DNA from: Volutella citrinella
Taxonomy: Eukaryota > Ascomycota > Sordariomycetes > Hypocreales > Nectriaceae
Length of the DNA stretch: 64,000 bases
Assembly: GCA_034401135.1 (NCBI GenBank)
Contig: JAWZSP010000002.1
Coordinates: 1,054,001-1,118,000 of the forward strand
Direction of reading: 5' to 3'
The translations under genes were made by a program, and so were the position numbers. Positions 1 to 11,603 of the stretch are shown here, one piece after another. The notes under the pieces were generated by a model, which saw nothing but the letters and a program-made list of their open reading frames with translations, was not told the origin of the DNA and did not search any database. Each line of letters opens with the position of its first letter. The first letter of the stretch is position 1.

Positions 1-2551
1 CCCGTTTGTGAGCCCTCCGTCGTTGGAGGCGGCTGCGAACATGATCTTGCCTGCCTCCTAGGCACGCTCGATGGCCTCGAGGACCTCTTCGTCGCGCCCC
101 GGGCTGGAAATTGACATAGAGATGATGTCGGCATCAACATCAGAGTCGACGGCCCAGTTGATTCCCTGTAGAGTCGCCAGTTAGTAGTGGGTAGCAGATG
201 TCATCCTGGGAGATTTCGTATTACTAACGTTGGCTATGCGACGCATATCAACGTGCTCACCCTCTTTCTCGAAGACCTTGGCGACATGGACATGTGCCAC
301 TGGCGCTGCTTTCAGTAGGAGTTGGGTAATGAGTGTCCCATGGCCGCAAGTGTCGTGGGCGGGGGAGCCGTCTATCAGCCTGACAGGGCTCGGGATCCGG
401 CTCTCGTTGTACTTCCGCATGCCTCTGATATAGGTATCTTCCTCATCGTAACCTGAATCAAGTACTGCAACCCGGATCGGGCCGCCTTTGGAGTCGCCGA
501 GATGTTTCATGCTTTCGGTGAGTTGGGTCATCTTTTCCCAGAATTTTTTGGTATAGTCATCTCTAAAGTAGTAGAGTTGATAATGTCAGTCTAGGTCTTT
601 CATCATTTCCATTTGAGAGAGTTGGCGGGGTCGTACCGTTCGTCTACTTGGTCAACATCCTCTCTGTGGTTTGAGGGGGTCGTGTCTTGTTGCGAGAGGC
701 CCCCAATGGTTTTCAAGTCCTTCTGCAGAGCATCGTGAAGCGGCTCGAGTACGCATTTGTAAAGGACGGCTGTAGACCGGAACTCTGGCTTGAGCTGGCC
801 GAAACCGCCAACAAGGCCACAGAAGTCCCAGCACGCGTGAGCGGCCACCCAGAAGTCTTCCGGCACCTTGTTCTTCCATTCAGACAGAATTCGCGACAAG
901 CGGGCACGGTGGGAGCTGCTACCGCGGTATTTATTGTTGTGCGGCACTGCCGTCTCACCGGCACCCAACTCCATCAACGTTATGCCCAGAGCTGCCAATG
1001 TCTCTTGGTAGGTACTCTCGCCACCGGCTTCACTGTTACCGCCAATTTCGCAGGGCAGCATGAGCTGGACGACCGGATGCTCGTCTCCAGAATTGGTGCT
1101 CTGGTACAGAGTGATGGCGTTGCTCGTCCAAGGGCCCTGTACCCATTTAGTGCCAAGCAATCGAATCATGGAGGAAGCGAGCAGAGCCCCGAGGTATCTT
1201 GTCGATGGTCGCAGCAAGCTGGACCCGATTTCGCTGTTGGCGCGTCCCAGGGCATCCTCCAAGCTTTGCGAGATGATGTTGCAGGGAACCGCCTCAGTGC
1301 AGTTTGCATCCCAGATCTGACCATCATTGCAGTCAAATTTCCGGCATGGACTTGTATGACCCTCGGCTGAGGGGTCTACGGTTGCGGGGGGTGGTGAGCA
1401 GATCAGATCCGGAGATGCCTGCGTTGCATTGATCGGTGGACTGTGAAGGATGGGGTTGGCACAGCATCTGATACGACGGGGATTGGACGAACCTCTGAAA
1501 CCTAAAACTCAAATGACGGGTCTCGTGACACGTGTTGACGGACAACCTCATAGAGTTGCTACTCAACGCTGAGAGATGGATGTTTGTTTGATGAGGATTG
1601 CGGCAGACGGCTCCCTGGGTGGTGACACACTTAAACAAAGAAGAACTGGCCGTCATGAAATCATGGGCCTCCTTGATTGCGACCATGTCATCATCGGAGA
1701 GAGTCCCCAGACGAGCTTCAGCTCGGGAGCAAGCATCTGGCATGCCAAATGCCTGGTAATACTTGGCGACGAAGTTGTGCAAGGTGTCTTGGACAAGCTC
1801 GATCTTGGCCGTTGTTTGGGGATGGCGGATCAAGATGTTGGAAATGGGCTGTTGGAGCCACTGAGCTCCCTGTTCATCTCGATACGACACATTGACATGG
1901 GGGTCATCGGTTAGCGGCCTACGGATCTCCAACCCGCTACATGCAGATCGCCAGCTGGCTCTGGGACGGGCCCCAGATCGGCCCCTGCCTCCACGAAGGC
2001 CCTGACTACTCCTGGATGCTCGTCGTTTTCCAGGGGGGTGGTGAATAAAGGCCTGGCCGTTTAGAATGTCTTGCATTTGACACAGCTTTGGAAATGTAGA
2101 CTCGACTCGACTGCGGGTAAGCTTTGTGTTCTGGTTAGACAACATTGAAGACAGCACACGGAATGGTAAATCAAGGGTTTCATGCCTGAATTGTTGACTG
2201 GGGCACTGTGGCTCGATCCGCGCCTGACACCAGCCTGTTGTCCGCCAACTGCTCGTAGGCTTCCAAGAGGTAGAAGGTTGCCTCTTCAAGCCCATTCCGA
2301 GCCTCTGGCATGTCTAGCGAAATATTGCGAATGTCTTTCGTAGGCCCTCCGAAACTCAGGCCCGACGCCAGCCTGGCAATGCTATTCCGGCGTTTTGTCA
2401 ATTCTTCTCCGTGCAAGTCGGCATGCTGGCTCTCTTGGGTCGGCCAACCGTTAGATTCCTTGAAGGTGGGATAAACTGCCTTGAGAAGGTCCCAGATGGG
2501 AGCGGCAGTGGACGGACACTGTGGAAGGTTTGGGGGTGGTGGTGTATCCAT
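1..2551 (-). pseudogene. S8 subtilase-like protein with DUF7580-like region, apparently broken, runs off left edge
   Basis: The 3' part is a subtilisin-family (S8) protease. The catalytic Asp sits in VLDSGY (codon 459-457), the catalytic His in CGHGT (342-340) and the oxyanion Asn in AAASND (24-22). The Ser lies beyond the window. Two introns can be placed: 636-563 (GTACGA..TTTAG) and 228-166 (GTTAGT..ACAG). Both keep the frame and restore the family block WAVDSD..ADIISMS. The frame then meets TAG at 60-58, between the His and Asn motifs, while homology continues in the same frame. Upstream, 637-1345 and about 1400-1700 resemble DUF7580, a region found in fungal cytosolic subtilases and NLR-related proteins. 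Around 1940-2050 lies an ankyrin-like stretch (VVRAFVEAGADLG). The N-terminal part (2551-2180), the ankyrin stretch and the DUF7580 region are in different frames, and I could not join them with convincing introns. ATG 2551 is chosen because it follows a TATA box and is the first in frame. Family assignment is firm; full exon structure is not. Confidence 0.7.
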
Positions 2552-2620
2552 GTCGAGTTCCACTTGCTTGACCTCAATGTCGATGAGGAGGCTGAGTTGG
2601 GTTACTCAACAACGAGATAT

Positions 2621-2629
2621 ATTTATATA
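2621..2629 (-). promoter_or_regulatory. TATA box of the subtilase-like gene
   Basis: Read on the minus strand this is TATATAAAT inside a longer AT stretch, 70 bp before the chosen ATG at 2551. The spacing suits a fungal core promoter with a short leader. Confidence 0.5.
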
Positions 2630-4146
2630 AGTGATCGAGGTAGTCGAAATGGCACAGCTCTGGCCAAGGCTGTGACAGCACAAGCTGGCTAGTGCTGGGG
2701 GCGTTTGTTCAAGTTTGCGCGGCAGAACATCAATTTGCCAGCAGAGTCAAGTAAAGACAAACCCGACAACTGCCTATCTGCCGCCAAGCAGTTTGAAAAA
2801 GGGTGACTTGTAGACTATTGAAAGAGAAATTTGGCACTGCAAGCAAATAACCCTACAAACGAACATGATGCGCAACTGACGACCTGCAATGGCCATCACT
2901 ATGGCTGTAAAAACTACTGGAAGCATACTGGCGAAGAAGCGGATTGTCAAACCAAGACAGCAGCTTCCGACGTGATTATTCATTTGCTACTGTTTGGGGA
3001 CGATGCAGAGACCTGGTGCATCAGCCCTATTGCGACCACGATGCCATGATCAAACGGTGAGGGTGTAGGTACGTAGCAGCAAAAGAACAAGAGCAAAAAA
3101 AGGAATGCAAACAGTGACATGCAGCATCGCTGTCAAAGAGGTCCGGCAGAGACTTGTAGAGTGCTAAGCGACAAATTGTTGACGGAGGAGTGTCAATGCA
3201 AGCTTTGGGATGCACCCACAAAGGGAACTAATATTCGTTTACGGTTTGCGAGAATTATCCAATAGTTTGGAGAAAGCCAGATGGAGCAATGACCTTTTGT
3301 GATTTAAAAACGCCAGAGTTTCTATGCGCTGCGACTTGCCGCATCAGGTGAACCAACAAAGGAACGGGATGTTGGATGTTGTAACTTGCACCATGCATCA
3401 ACAAGGCCCTGGGGATTGGTGCCGATCTCGTGTTTATATTCCAATGCATCGGATTTGTCTCTGGGAATCGCATCGCTTAGTCTGGCATTGAACGAACGAC
3501 GGACTTACCCCCGTCCCAACCGGAGCAAGCAACATAAGCAGCCTTGATTGCTTTATGCAGGTGTGAGATCCCAAACCGACCTGTGGTCTGGCTGGTAAGA
3601 AGCACCAGTCACGTGTATTTATGCAACCTTGTTGGGGTCATCGGGAGCGGTATCGCATGCATGGATCGCATGCATGGCTTGGATCATGGTATCATTACTC
3701 CGACAGGCCTGTACTGCACTGTCTCATCGATGAGGCTCAAGTTACCCCTCTTTTGAGCCTTGTCCAGCTGCTCAGTGATGGCCCCCCCCTCCGATCTGCC
3801 CCCATATTTTGTTTTGTTTTGTTCTGAGGCGCTGCCCGACGATAAAGCCTTGCGTGTCTTGAAGCAGCAGCCCATCTCCCGTTGTTTGTAAACACCACCT
3901 CAAAACTGCGCCTGCCCATCGCCTGGACTGCGCCTGCCTTGCCTTTCCATTATTGGTTGGCCTCGGATCATAATCTAGATCCGAATACGCTGACCACCGC
4001 TACGTCGTGTACCAGTCCGGCTGAAGAAGCCCAGCTGCCGAGTGCTCAGCCCGGCGAGAAGCGAGGACGCCCACGCAGCATAGCCCGGAGCCTGACCCGA
4101 CAAGGTGGCCGAAACCAAGCGGGCTGCGACTGACCCAGACACCCCC
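2630..4146. other. Intergenic, no gene recognised
   Basis: Only short frames without family motifs are present on either strand. A 13-bp unit (CGCATGCATGGAT) occurs nearly twice in tandem at 3654-3678. This is presumably the divergent promoter region between the subtilase-like gene and the microgene at 4147. Confidence 0.5.
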
Positions 4147-4499
4147 ATGGCTTTGATACTCGATACATTTCCCGGGTACAAACTCAGGTTGGACGACCTC
4201 TTGCAGCACCTCAAGCAGACCGTCTTCCGCAACGACCCGCAGGTGGCTGACATTTCCGTCACGGTGAGCGGCAACCCAAGGCTTCCGTTTCCCAAGGACC
4301 AAGGCATTGACAGGGCGTAATTAGAAAGACATTTCGGCGGATTTGTACCGCCTCTATCTCCCACGCCGATTGGAACAGGTGCGTGATCCGTCTACTTCAA
4401 GGCGACCTTCCTCGCAGCTTTTGACTGACACGGACGCCTGGCTCATAGGCCGAGCGCGACCGCATTACGCGCGAAGTGTGCTATGTAACTTCGGAATAG
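4147..4499 (+). CDS. Predicted 73-residue protein encoded by three small exons
   Basis: Exons 4147-4263, 4325-4378 and 4449-4499 have lengths 117, 54 and 51, all divisible by three, and join to one open frame ending in TAG. The introns are 61 and 70 bp with 5' ends GTGAGC and GTGCGTG, and 3' ends TTAG and CATAG. The second has CTGAC copies ahead of the acceptor. The middle exon reads KDISADLYRLYLPRRLEQ and the last AERDRITREVCYVTSE, giving a charged, plausibly folded small protein. The upstream frame is closed by TGA at 4092, and ATG 4147 is the first Met. I do not recognise the family. The case rests on three exons that are all in phase with consensus splice sites; an accidental arrangement cannot be excluded. 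Confidence 0.55.
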
Positions 4500-5063
4500 G
4501 CACAAGAGATGGGCAATTGGTAGTGCGAGGGAACGGCGGGCAAGGCGGTGACGTGTAGTGGCGAGCGGACCATAAGGCAACCAGTGGCGGGTGTCTGTCT
4601 CGCCTATGCGAATCAATATTATTATGCAAATCAAATCGATTTTTCCTCGCACCTCCTCTCGCGCTGATGCACGTAAGCGCCCGGCCCAGCCCGGCTGTGC
4701 CTCGTGTGCCGTGGCAGTGGGTGGCGCGCGGGATGTGCGAGTGCGAGCCTGAGTGTGTGTGAGAGTGTGTGCGAGTTGGGTCGGCTGGCCTCTCGGCTGG
4801 CCTCTCGGCTGGCTGCTCATTGTCCACTTGGCAATGCCCGTCAGGGTGCCTCGTGAGAGCCCCGCCATCTTTGCAACAGTCCCGAGGGCCTCTTAATCAT
4901 GGGGCCGCGTCGCGTCAATGGGCGTATGTGCCTCCCCCAAGCTGTTTTCTGATCATTCAATCAGTACGCCAAACCTCGATATAGCAAACCCACCCATCTA
5001 CTTCTCAATTAATGCCAGGGACACCAATTTCACCGCAGACGCAGCCACTAGAAATCCTCACAG
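4500..5063. other. Intergenic leader region of the CorA-like gene
   Basis: No coding frame is supported. It holds a GT/GA-rich stretch (about 4750-4780), followed by a 12-bp tandem repeat listed separately. Confidence 0.5.
4781..4816. repeat. 12-bp tandem repeat, three copies
   Basis: The unit TCGGCTGGCCTC occurs at 4781-4792 and 4793-4804. A third copy with two changes lies at 4805-4816. It sits about 250 bp before the CorA-like start codon. Confidence 0.85.
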
Positions 5064-7131
5064 ATGGCGGCAACTAGCTCCCAGAACAACAAGGGCTCTC
5101 AAGCGAGTCCCAACCACGCCCAGTTCCAAGCGTCGCTGGATCGCCACCAGGAGTATCCGCTCAACCTCCTGCGCACTCCCGAGTTCAAGTTCACCCTCTC
5201 TGCGTACCAGGCCAGATTCGACAAAGACGAGGGCGCCTTTTTTAATGCCAGGATTACATGTAAACATAAAATCACCATTTTTGACATCCAAGACCCCCAA
5301 AACTGTTCGTCTACTCCGTCTTTTCCCAAGGGTTGATCAATTGACCAATATTTTTCTTCGTAGCTTCGGGCTATATCCGAGATGCCACAAGTGTGGAACA
5401 CCTACAGAATGCACTCAAATCAGAATCAACAGATCCCCACCGTAGACTTGTGTAAGTAGGAAGCAACCCCCCTGCTTCACCACTATCCTAACGAATGTCA
5501 ACAGCTTCATTCAGTCGGCCACCTCGCGCGGGCCGCTCAACTGCACCAGGAACATGCTCGCCTATCTTTGCACCTTTCACCAAATAATGGCACCCTTTCT
5601 AGATTTTAGTTCCACTTTCAAGCACAGGGAGACACCGCATGCGTCGACATCCTTTAGACACGAAAACTACCTTGAGTCACCACAGGTCCAGAATCAAGTC
5701 GGTCCAAAGGGCCGATCTGGTATCAGCATCCAGCATTGCTTCAACGTACTGGGAATCGAAAAAGATAAAGAAAGCGGCAAGTGGCTGCACAGGCAGACGG
5801 CGGCATACCACTCGTTTGATTTGATCCACGGCCGCGCCCTGTGGGTTGTGCTCAAGGGCGACCGCACCATTCGCGACAGGCTAGAAGCCACGGCCGAGGA
5901 GGCATCTGCGAAACACAAGCATGCCCCGATAACCCTACAGAGTGGGCTCGCCGAGAGCCTCAAAGATCATCTCGTCATCTTGCACTGGTGCGCCGAAAAC
6001 TGGTCCGAATATGCTGCGACGCTGCAGACCCAGTCCCGCAGATATTCGGACCTGGCGGGTTGCGCTCCCATAGACGACTTGGCTGACGACATTGGAGCCC
6101 ACAAGACGGTTGAAAAGAAAAACCGTATCGATTCGGAAAAGGTCCAGGAGGAGCCTGGGCTGATTGGAGGTGCGCGCAACTTCTCGATGAATGCCGTGCG
6201 GACTCTCTCCATCAAGGTAACCCGTCGCGGCACCGCACCGCCCGAGCCCGAGAGCCAGCCAGAGTTCAAGGTCAAGGAGCTCAAGCTCCAAAAGGTGGCC
6301 AAGTTTGAAACCGTGCAGCATCTGAATTCGCTCGATGCAGCCCTGGAGAGCGCGATAGCCGCCATTGGCCGCAACAAGCGAGTCCTGGCGGAGATCCGGG
6401 AGCACTACCAGGACCTGGCCTCGTCCAGCGATTTCAAGCGCCACTTCAAGGAAGTTGCTGCCTTGGAGGCATGCGTTCAAGCGATTTTTAGGTTTGCTGA
6501 TAGGGTTGCTCAACTGGAGGCGGATCTGGACAACTCACAAGAGGAGCTGTCGACCACTCTGCGAGGTGTTAGACGAACAACATCAATGGTAAGAACTTGG
6601 AAGCAAGAGACTGTAGCTCTCGAATACAGTGCTAAATACCCGTCTCATTAGTTTAACGGAATCCTCCAGTACGCAAGCATTAGGACGGCCGAGTACTTTG
6701 CCGAGTCGTCCCAGCGGTCATCGGATATCATGCAGACGTGCACAGAGCAGATGCACGAGAAGACCATGTCGATGCACGTCATCACTGTCTTTACCCTCAT
6801 TTTCCTGCCAGGCACGTTCGTTGCCGTGAGTCTATTCCTCGCCACAGCCGCGACGCACATGATAGCTGACGGCCAGCGCCAGACCATTTTCAGTAGCGGC
6901 ATCCTCAGCTTTGGCCAGGAGGGCAGCGGCGGCTTCGGCCCGGCCATGGGCGACTGGAAGGTCAGACTGGCCGGGGTGAAGCTCTACGTCGCCATCTGCC
7001 TCCCCTTGCTGGCGCTGACACTGCTGGCCTGGCTCTGCGCGTACGGCAGCGCCAGGCTGGGGAGGAAGAGCGCGAGGGCACAGCGATGGCAGCTCGCCAT
7101 GGCGGTGGAGAAAGGGCCAAATCAAGTTTAG
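5064..7131 (+). CDS. CorA-like membrane transporter-family protein (596 aa)
   Basis: Exons 5064-5259, 5364-5451, 5505-6588, 6652-6825 and 6883-7131 sum to 597 codons including stop, with GT..AG introns of 53-104 bp. The long N-terminal part (to about residue 480) is soluble and includes helical, charged segments, as in the fungal CorA-like family. Two membrane helices lie at the C-terminus, about residues 497-519 (MHVITVFTLIFLPGTFVA) and 548-570 (LYVAICLPLLALTLLAW). This is the standard CorA/ZntB two-helix layout. The family's usual GMN loop motif after helix 1 is not visible; helix 1 runs into FLPGTFVATIFSSGI instead, a form common in fungal members. Ion specificity cannot be inferred; divalent-cation transport is only a family expectation. 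Start ATG 5064 opens the frame MAATSSQ. Confidence 0.85.
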
Positions 7132-8295
7132 AGAACGCGATTGGTTTCGAGGGCTAGGGCAGCAGTTGTGCTATTGGCTGCGATGCTATGCGTTTTAGTT
7201 GTTTCTCGGGTCGGCCATGATTGGATGCTAGAGTAGTCTGTATAGATACGACGGTTTAGGAGGGGCGGCGCATAGGGCGTGTTTACTTACCTTGGGAGCA
7301 GTAGACGATGGTATATATAGCAGGTTTATATATGCGATAAATAGAATTACCCTTTTAGCCCTTCAGTTGGCACGAGTCCGATGCGGTGCGTCCCATCTTG
7401 TCTTGGTCTGGGCTAGGAAACCGGGAATAGCCTCACAACCACCACGCGCGGGGCAGTGGGATGACCAACATGCCAAGACCACTCGTAGCCGGTGCGGCTG
7501 CGGAACCCCTTCAATCCCTTGCAGAGACAAGAGACGGGCTGCACAAGGAATCAGGCTGGGCAGGGTGCGGGGACGCACATGCGCGCGCCCAAAAGGTGAG
7601 TGGCTGCATTCTCTCAGCCGAACTCGTTCATCCAGCAGCGAGGCCGCTGTCCTCGGCCGCCCCCCCAGCAAGAACAGGGCCGCCACCCGCCGGCAAGGCA
7701 TCCGCTGGCTGCCTGGTGACAGAACGCCTTGCTGTGGGCGTGTCCTGCGGGCAGCCGCTTGGTGCGCAACCGCGAGCAGTGCAGCGAGTAGAGTAGCGAG
7801 TAGTGTGCATGGTAAGTGAGTGCTGGTGGTGTGCGCAAAGACTGAGTAGAACTTGGATGCGACAACCCTTGACACCTCCTTCCTCCTTCCGCCTTCTCAT
7901 CCTGCCCCCCATTGCCCCTCAACTCACTCTCCAAATCTTCATCCTGTCCGCATCTCCCTCTTCCGTCCGACACCGCGTCTCCTCCGCTGTGTCTCCTCCG
8001 CTGTCCCGTCTGTCAATTCTACCCTGCTATCAATTTTCTTCTGCTACTCGCGGCTCGCTGCATGCACTTAATCGGCCGTTCCGCCTCCGTTTGCCACGCT
8101 CCGCCTTCCTTGCCACTTCAGTCGCCGACCGATCGCACACGCTGAACCTATCATCCTCACCCCTCTATCACAGTCGCCCTCGCACCGCCCTCGTACTCCG
8201 CCCTCGTACTCTCCCTCGTTGCCACCAGTCTCGATTGCGCACCGCCTTGACGCATCACAGTGTCTCGGGTCCCTTCGCCCCCCGCCCCGGTCCAG
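7132..8295. other. Intergenic; long pyrimidine-rich leader before the kinase-vWA gene
   Basis: No gene is recognised. From about 7880 to 8290 the plus strand is strongly C/T-rich, including imperfect CGCCCTCGTACT repeats near 8185-8218. This is typical of a promoter and 5' leader of an expressed fungal gene. Confidence 0.5.
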
Positions 8296-11146
8296 ATGGC
8301 GTCTCACCTCACCGAGGTTTCCCACCAGCTGGGGATTCTCAAGGACCAATATCTCGGCTCGCATGGGACCCTTGAAAGAGAACCGCACTATATTCCCGAG
8401 TTTGCGCTTCGTGACTTTTGGAAACGGTACAACATCGACACCATCTTGAGGGAGTCTCGCCTCGAGCCTAATGCCAAATCAATCAACCCCCGGTTTATCC
8501 GCGCCTTCTCTCTATTGTTTTACATTGATGAACTCAGACAAATCCGGGGTTTTGTCCAGTATAACCTCCACGACGGCGCTTTCCCCCTGGCCCATCGCCC
8601 GGAACACTGGCCTAACACCACCGCCTACGACAAGCTATACAAGAAAATCGAACGCGACCAATGGATTTTCTTTCCTTTGGCCATCGATAAGCATCACCTT
8701 GCAGATCGTGTCCTAGATCCTCGGCATATTTTGCCCATAGTCGAAGGAGAAGTCCTCCGAGAGCGAGACGGGGTTCAGGTTCGCAAGGTTGAGGTCTTCA
8801 TCCGGGATGAGGAGCATCAGGTAAGGAACCATACGCGGCTCCTTTTCTACTAGATACTGATACAAGGCAGACAACTCTGGTGAAAAAGACCTACAAGCAC
8901 CGAGAGGGTCGGCACATTACGCAATACGAGAGAGAGAGAAGGGTATTCACCAACCTGCTCAACCACCCGTCCCCGTATGTGGTCGGCTTCCACGGATGCT
9001 ATCAGCAGATGGGAGCAGATGGCGAGCGCACCCTGAATCTCCTAATAGACTATGTGGAAGGGGGAGACCTTGGGCAGTTTTACAAAAGAACACTGCCGCC
9101 AGTTTTACCAGACGATATAGCTTGTCTTTGGCACGCCTTCGTTGGGGCTTTGCAGGGCTTACATCACCTTCACATATGCGAGTCAGACTTGGCAGAATGG
9201 GATGAAGGTATTGTCACGTACCAACAGTAAGACATGGAAAAGAAAACAGACTGTCAACTCGGGTTGCTGATCAACCGCTGCAGGATTCACCAAGATATCA
9301 AGCCCGAGAACCTTCTCGTTTCTAGCACTCCCGATAAAGGACTCTATGATGTCAGTCTTATTATGACGGATTTCGGGCAAGCCCATGCCAAGACCAGACG
9401 GAACAGTCAAGACACGTCAGCTATTGACTCGCATGGCGGCTCGACCTATGGTATGTATTGCTCCTGTGGCTATGATCCGTAGCCCGTGGAAAGATGGAAC
9501 CTGCTGACCTGGAGGAGGCGCCCCTGAGAACAGCCATCATAACAGGTTCAGTCAACTAGGGAGGAATCGCATCACGCCGAAGGCCGACATCTTCTCTCTT
9601 GGGTGTGTCATGAGCGATGCGGCGTCATGGATAGCCTGGGGCAACGAGGGTCGCAGCAGCTACTTCGACCGACGTGCCGCTGAGACGCAAACGATTGACA
9701 CATTCAATGGAGCGGGTCACGAGGGATGTTTCCATAACGGAATCAGGGCACTCGACTCGGTCCGCGCCATGCATGATCGTATGTCACAATTGGCAGATAC
9801 CCGTGGCGACAAAACCACTCCCCAGGTCCTCAAGATGATCATCGAAAACATGCTGGTCGAAAGCCAGGTGCGATGGGACGCCAAGCAACTCCATGAGAAG
9901 CTGGAATCAATATTGAAGTCTACCCGCCAGGTCCGCAACTCCCTTCCGCTGCCAGCGAGGGAAACACCTCCCAGGGTTCCGAGGCCACATACTATTGCAA
10001 ACGGACAATACCAAGTACCCGTATCCTCGAATCCGCGAACTCCCCCGCGGGGTGTGAGATATGTAAGCGAGCCCAACATTACAGCCCCAAACAGTGATCG
10101 CAGTCCGTTTCGTCAGAGCGCCGAACTCGTTACACAGGTAACGTCATTGAACGACGATGGGTCATACATTGGAACGTTCTCTTCGCCAACCTCGTATCGC
10201 TCTTCTCAAACAGACGAGAGAAACCATCGGCCAGGATCACCGAAAACTCGAGCGGCAATGACTCCGCCCTCACCTAGTTCATCCAGACCTCTTTTGACAG
10301 TTGAGGAAGCAATTTCATATCGGGACCTAAAGAAGCGCGGACTATCGATCAACTCCAGGGTAGTTTTGGTGGTGGAGCAACTGATCAGCAACCTTATGGG
10401 CAGGGACCATCTCTTCTACATTGACATGTCCAAAACCATGATGGGGCACATCGACGAAATCCTCAAGATGTTTGAGATCCTCTGCTACATCGCCAAGCAG
10501 ATCGACACCGACGGGATCGAGCTATGCTTCTCTTCTGACGTTTCGAAGCTGCACAAGGAACGCAGTACCAAGAAGCTGCTCAAAAAATTTGAGGGTCAGA
10601 GCTGGAACCAGATAAACTTTGAGGACAAGTTCTCAGACTTCATCGACAATGTGATCATCCCGCGTCTCCGCACACCGTGGGCCCTGCGCATGATACGAAA
10701 GGAGAAGTCGCTCAACATCTTCGTCTTCACAGACGGCCGCTGGGCCGACAACGAGCCGAAAGCGGCAGGCGTCGAGGGCCCTATTGAGAGGTTGATGGAC
10801 GAGATGAACAAGAACAACCTGGGTCGCACGCGGGTAGCCATCCAGTTTTTGCGTTTCGGCAACAGCAAAATGGGCAAGAAATACTTGAAGTACCTGGATG
10901 TCCTCGGCAGGAAGCGCGATTGGTAAGTTCTCACCCTGTACGGCAGAGGCTCGAGGACCAGTGCTGACTAGCGTGACTTATAGCGACATCGTGGATACGA
11001 AACCGAGCAATGGGAACGTGTTTGACATATTCATTGGCTCCATCAACCCTGGAACTGACGGCCATGATGAGGACTCTGACGAGGAGGAAGACGGCGAGGC
11101 AGCGTTGGAAAAGGCTTCTTGCAAGGCAGGTCCTCTCCATGGATAA
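8296..11146 (+). CDS. Protein kinase domain fused to C-terminal von Willebrand factor A domain (871 aa)
   Basis: Exons 8296-8820, 8871-9226, 9284-9450, 9518-10922 and 10984-11146 join to 872 codons. Residues 1-165 form a conserved fungal N-terminal region. The kinase domain follows: VKK with the likely ATP-binding Lys near 180, catalytic loop HQDIKPEN (Asp298), TDFG (Asp323), GAPEN, and a helix-F-like block PKADIFSLGCVM. The usual GxGxxG loop is not evident before the Lys, where the sequence is GEVLRERDGVQV. A Ser/Pro-rich linker (about 470-620) leads to a vWA domain from about 645 to 840 with the metal-site motif DMSKT (Asp652, Ser654, Thr656) and FTDGRW. The tail is acidic (DEDSDEEEDGE). 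The protein is probably a cytosolic signalling kinase whose vWA part binds partners. The exon 2 donor is GTAAGA at 9227; GTATTG at 9208 would break the frame. Confidence 0.88.
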
Positions 11147-11603
11147 AAGGCATTGGTACTTGCGCAGTTGAGGAGCAGGATTCTTCATAGCAGCGGACTG
11201 GAGTATGGGGTCGGAATACCTTGGGACTCTGCAACTTAAGGATGGGTTAAGGCGCATATACATACGTTTTACTTGTATGTGTTATATACAAGGGCTTATG
11301 TTGTTTTGATGATTTTTGGGTAAAATGCATTCGCCTCATGGGTCTGAGCGCGATGCTTTAATCAAGATACTTTACACGTTTGATCATTGATACTGCTTGG
11401 TCCGGTCTCTTGGGGGTTTTATACTTGACCATCTGTCGATGCATCAGTCTCGAGGTATGAGATATGGCTTGGTCAAAGGCTCAAGTCTTTTAAAATCATT
11501 TTGCTGTATTTGAATAAAATTCACCCGTGAATGAATACACCTTGAAACTCCCGCTATCACGCTCCTTCATGATTTTCGTCAAATCGCGTCTCCCACGGAG
11601 ACA
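11147..11603. other. Convergent 3' intergenic region
   Basis: This lies between the stop codons of the kinase-vWA gene (+) and the glycosyltransferase (-). It is AT-richer than its flanks, as expected for two 3' untranslated regions. No frame is supported. Confidence 0.5.
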
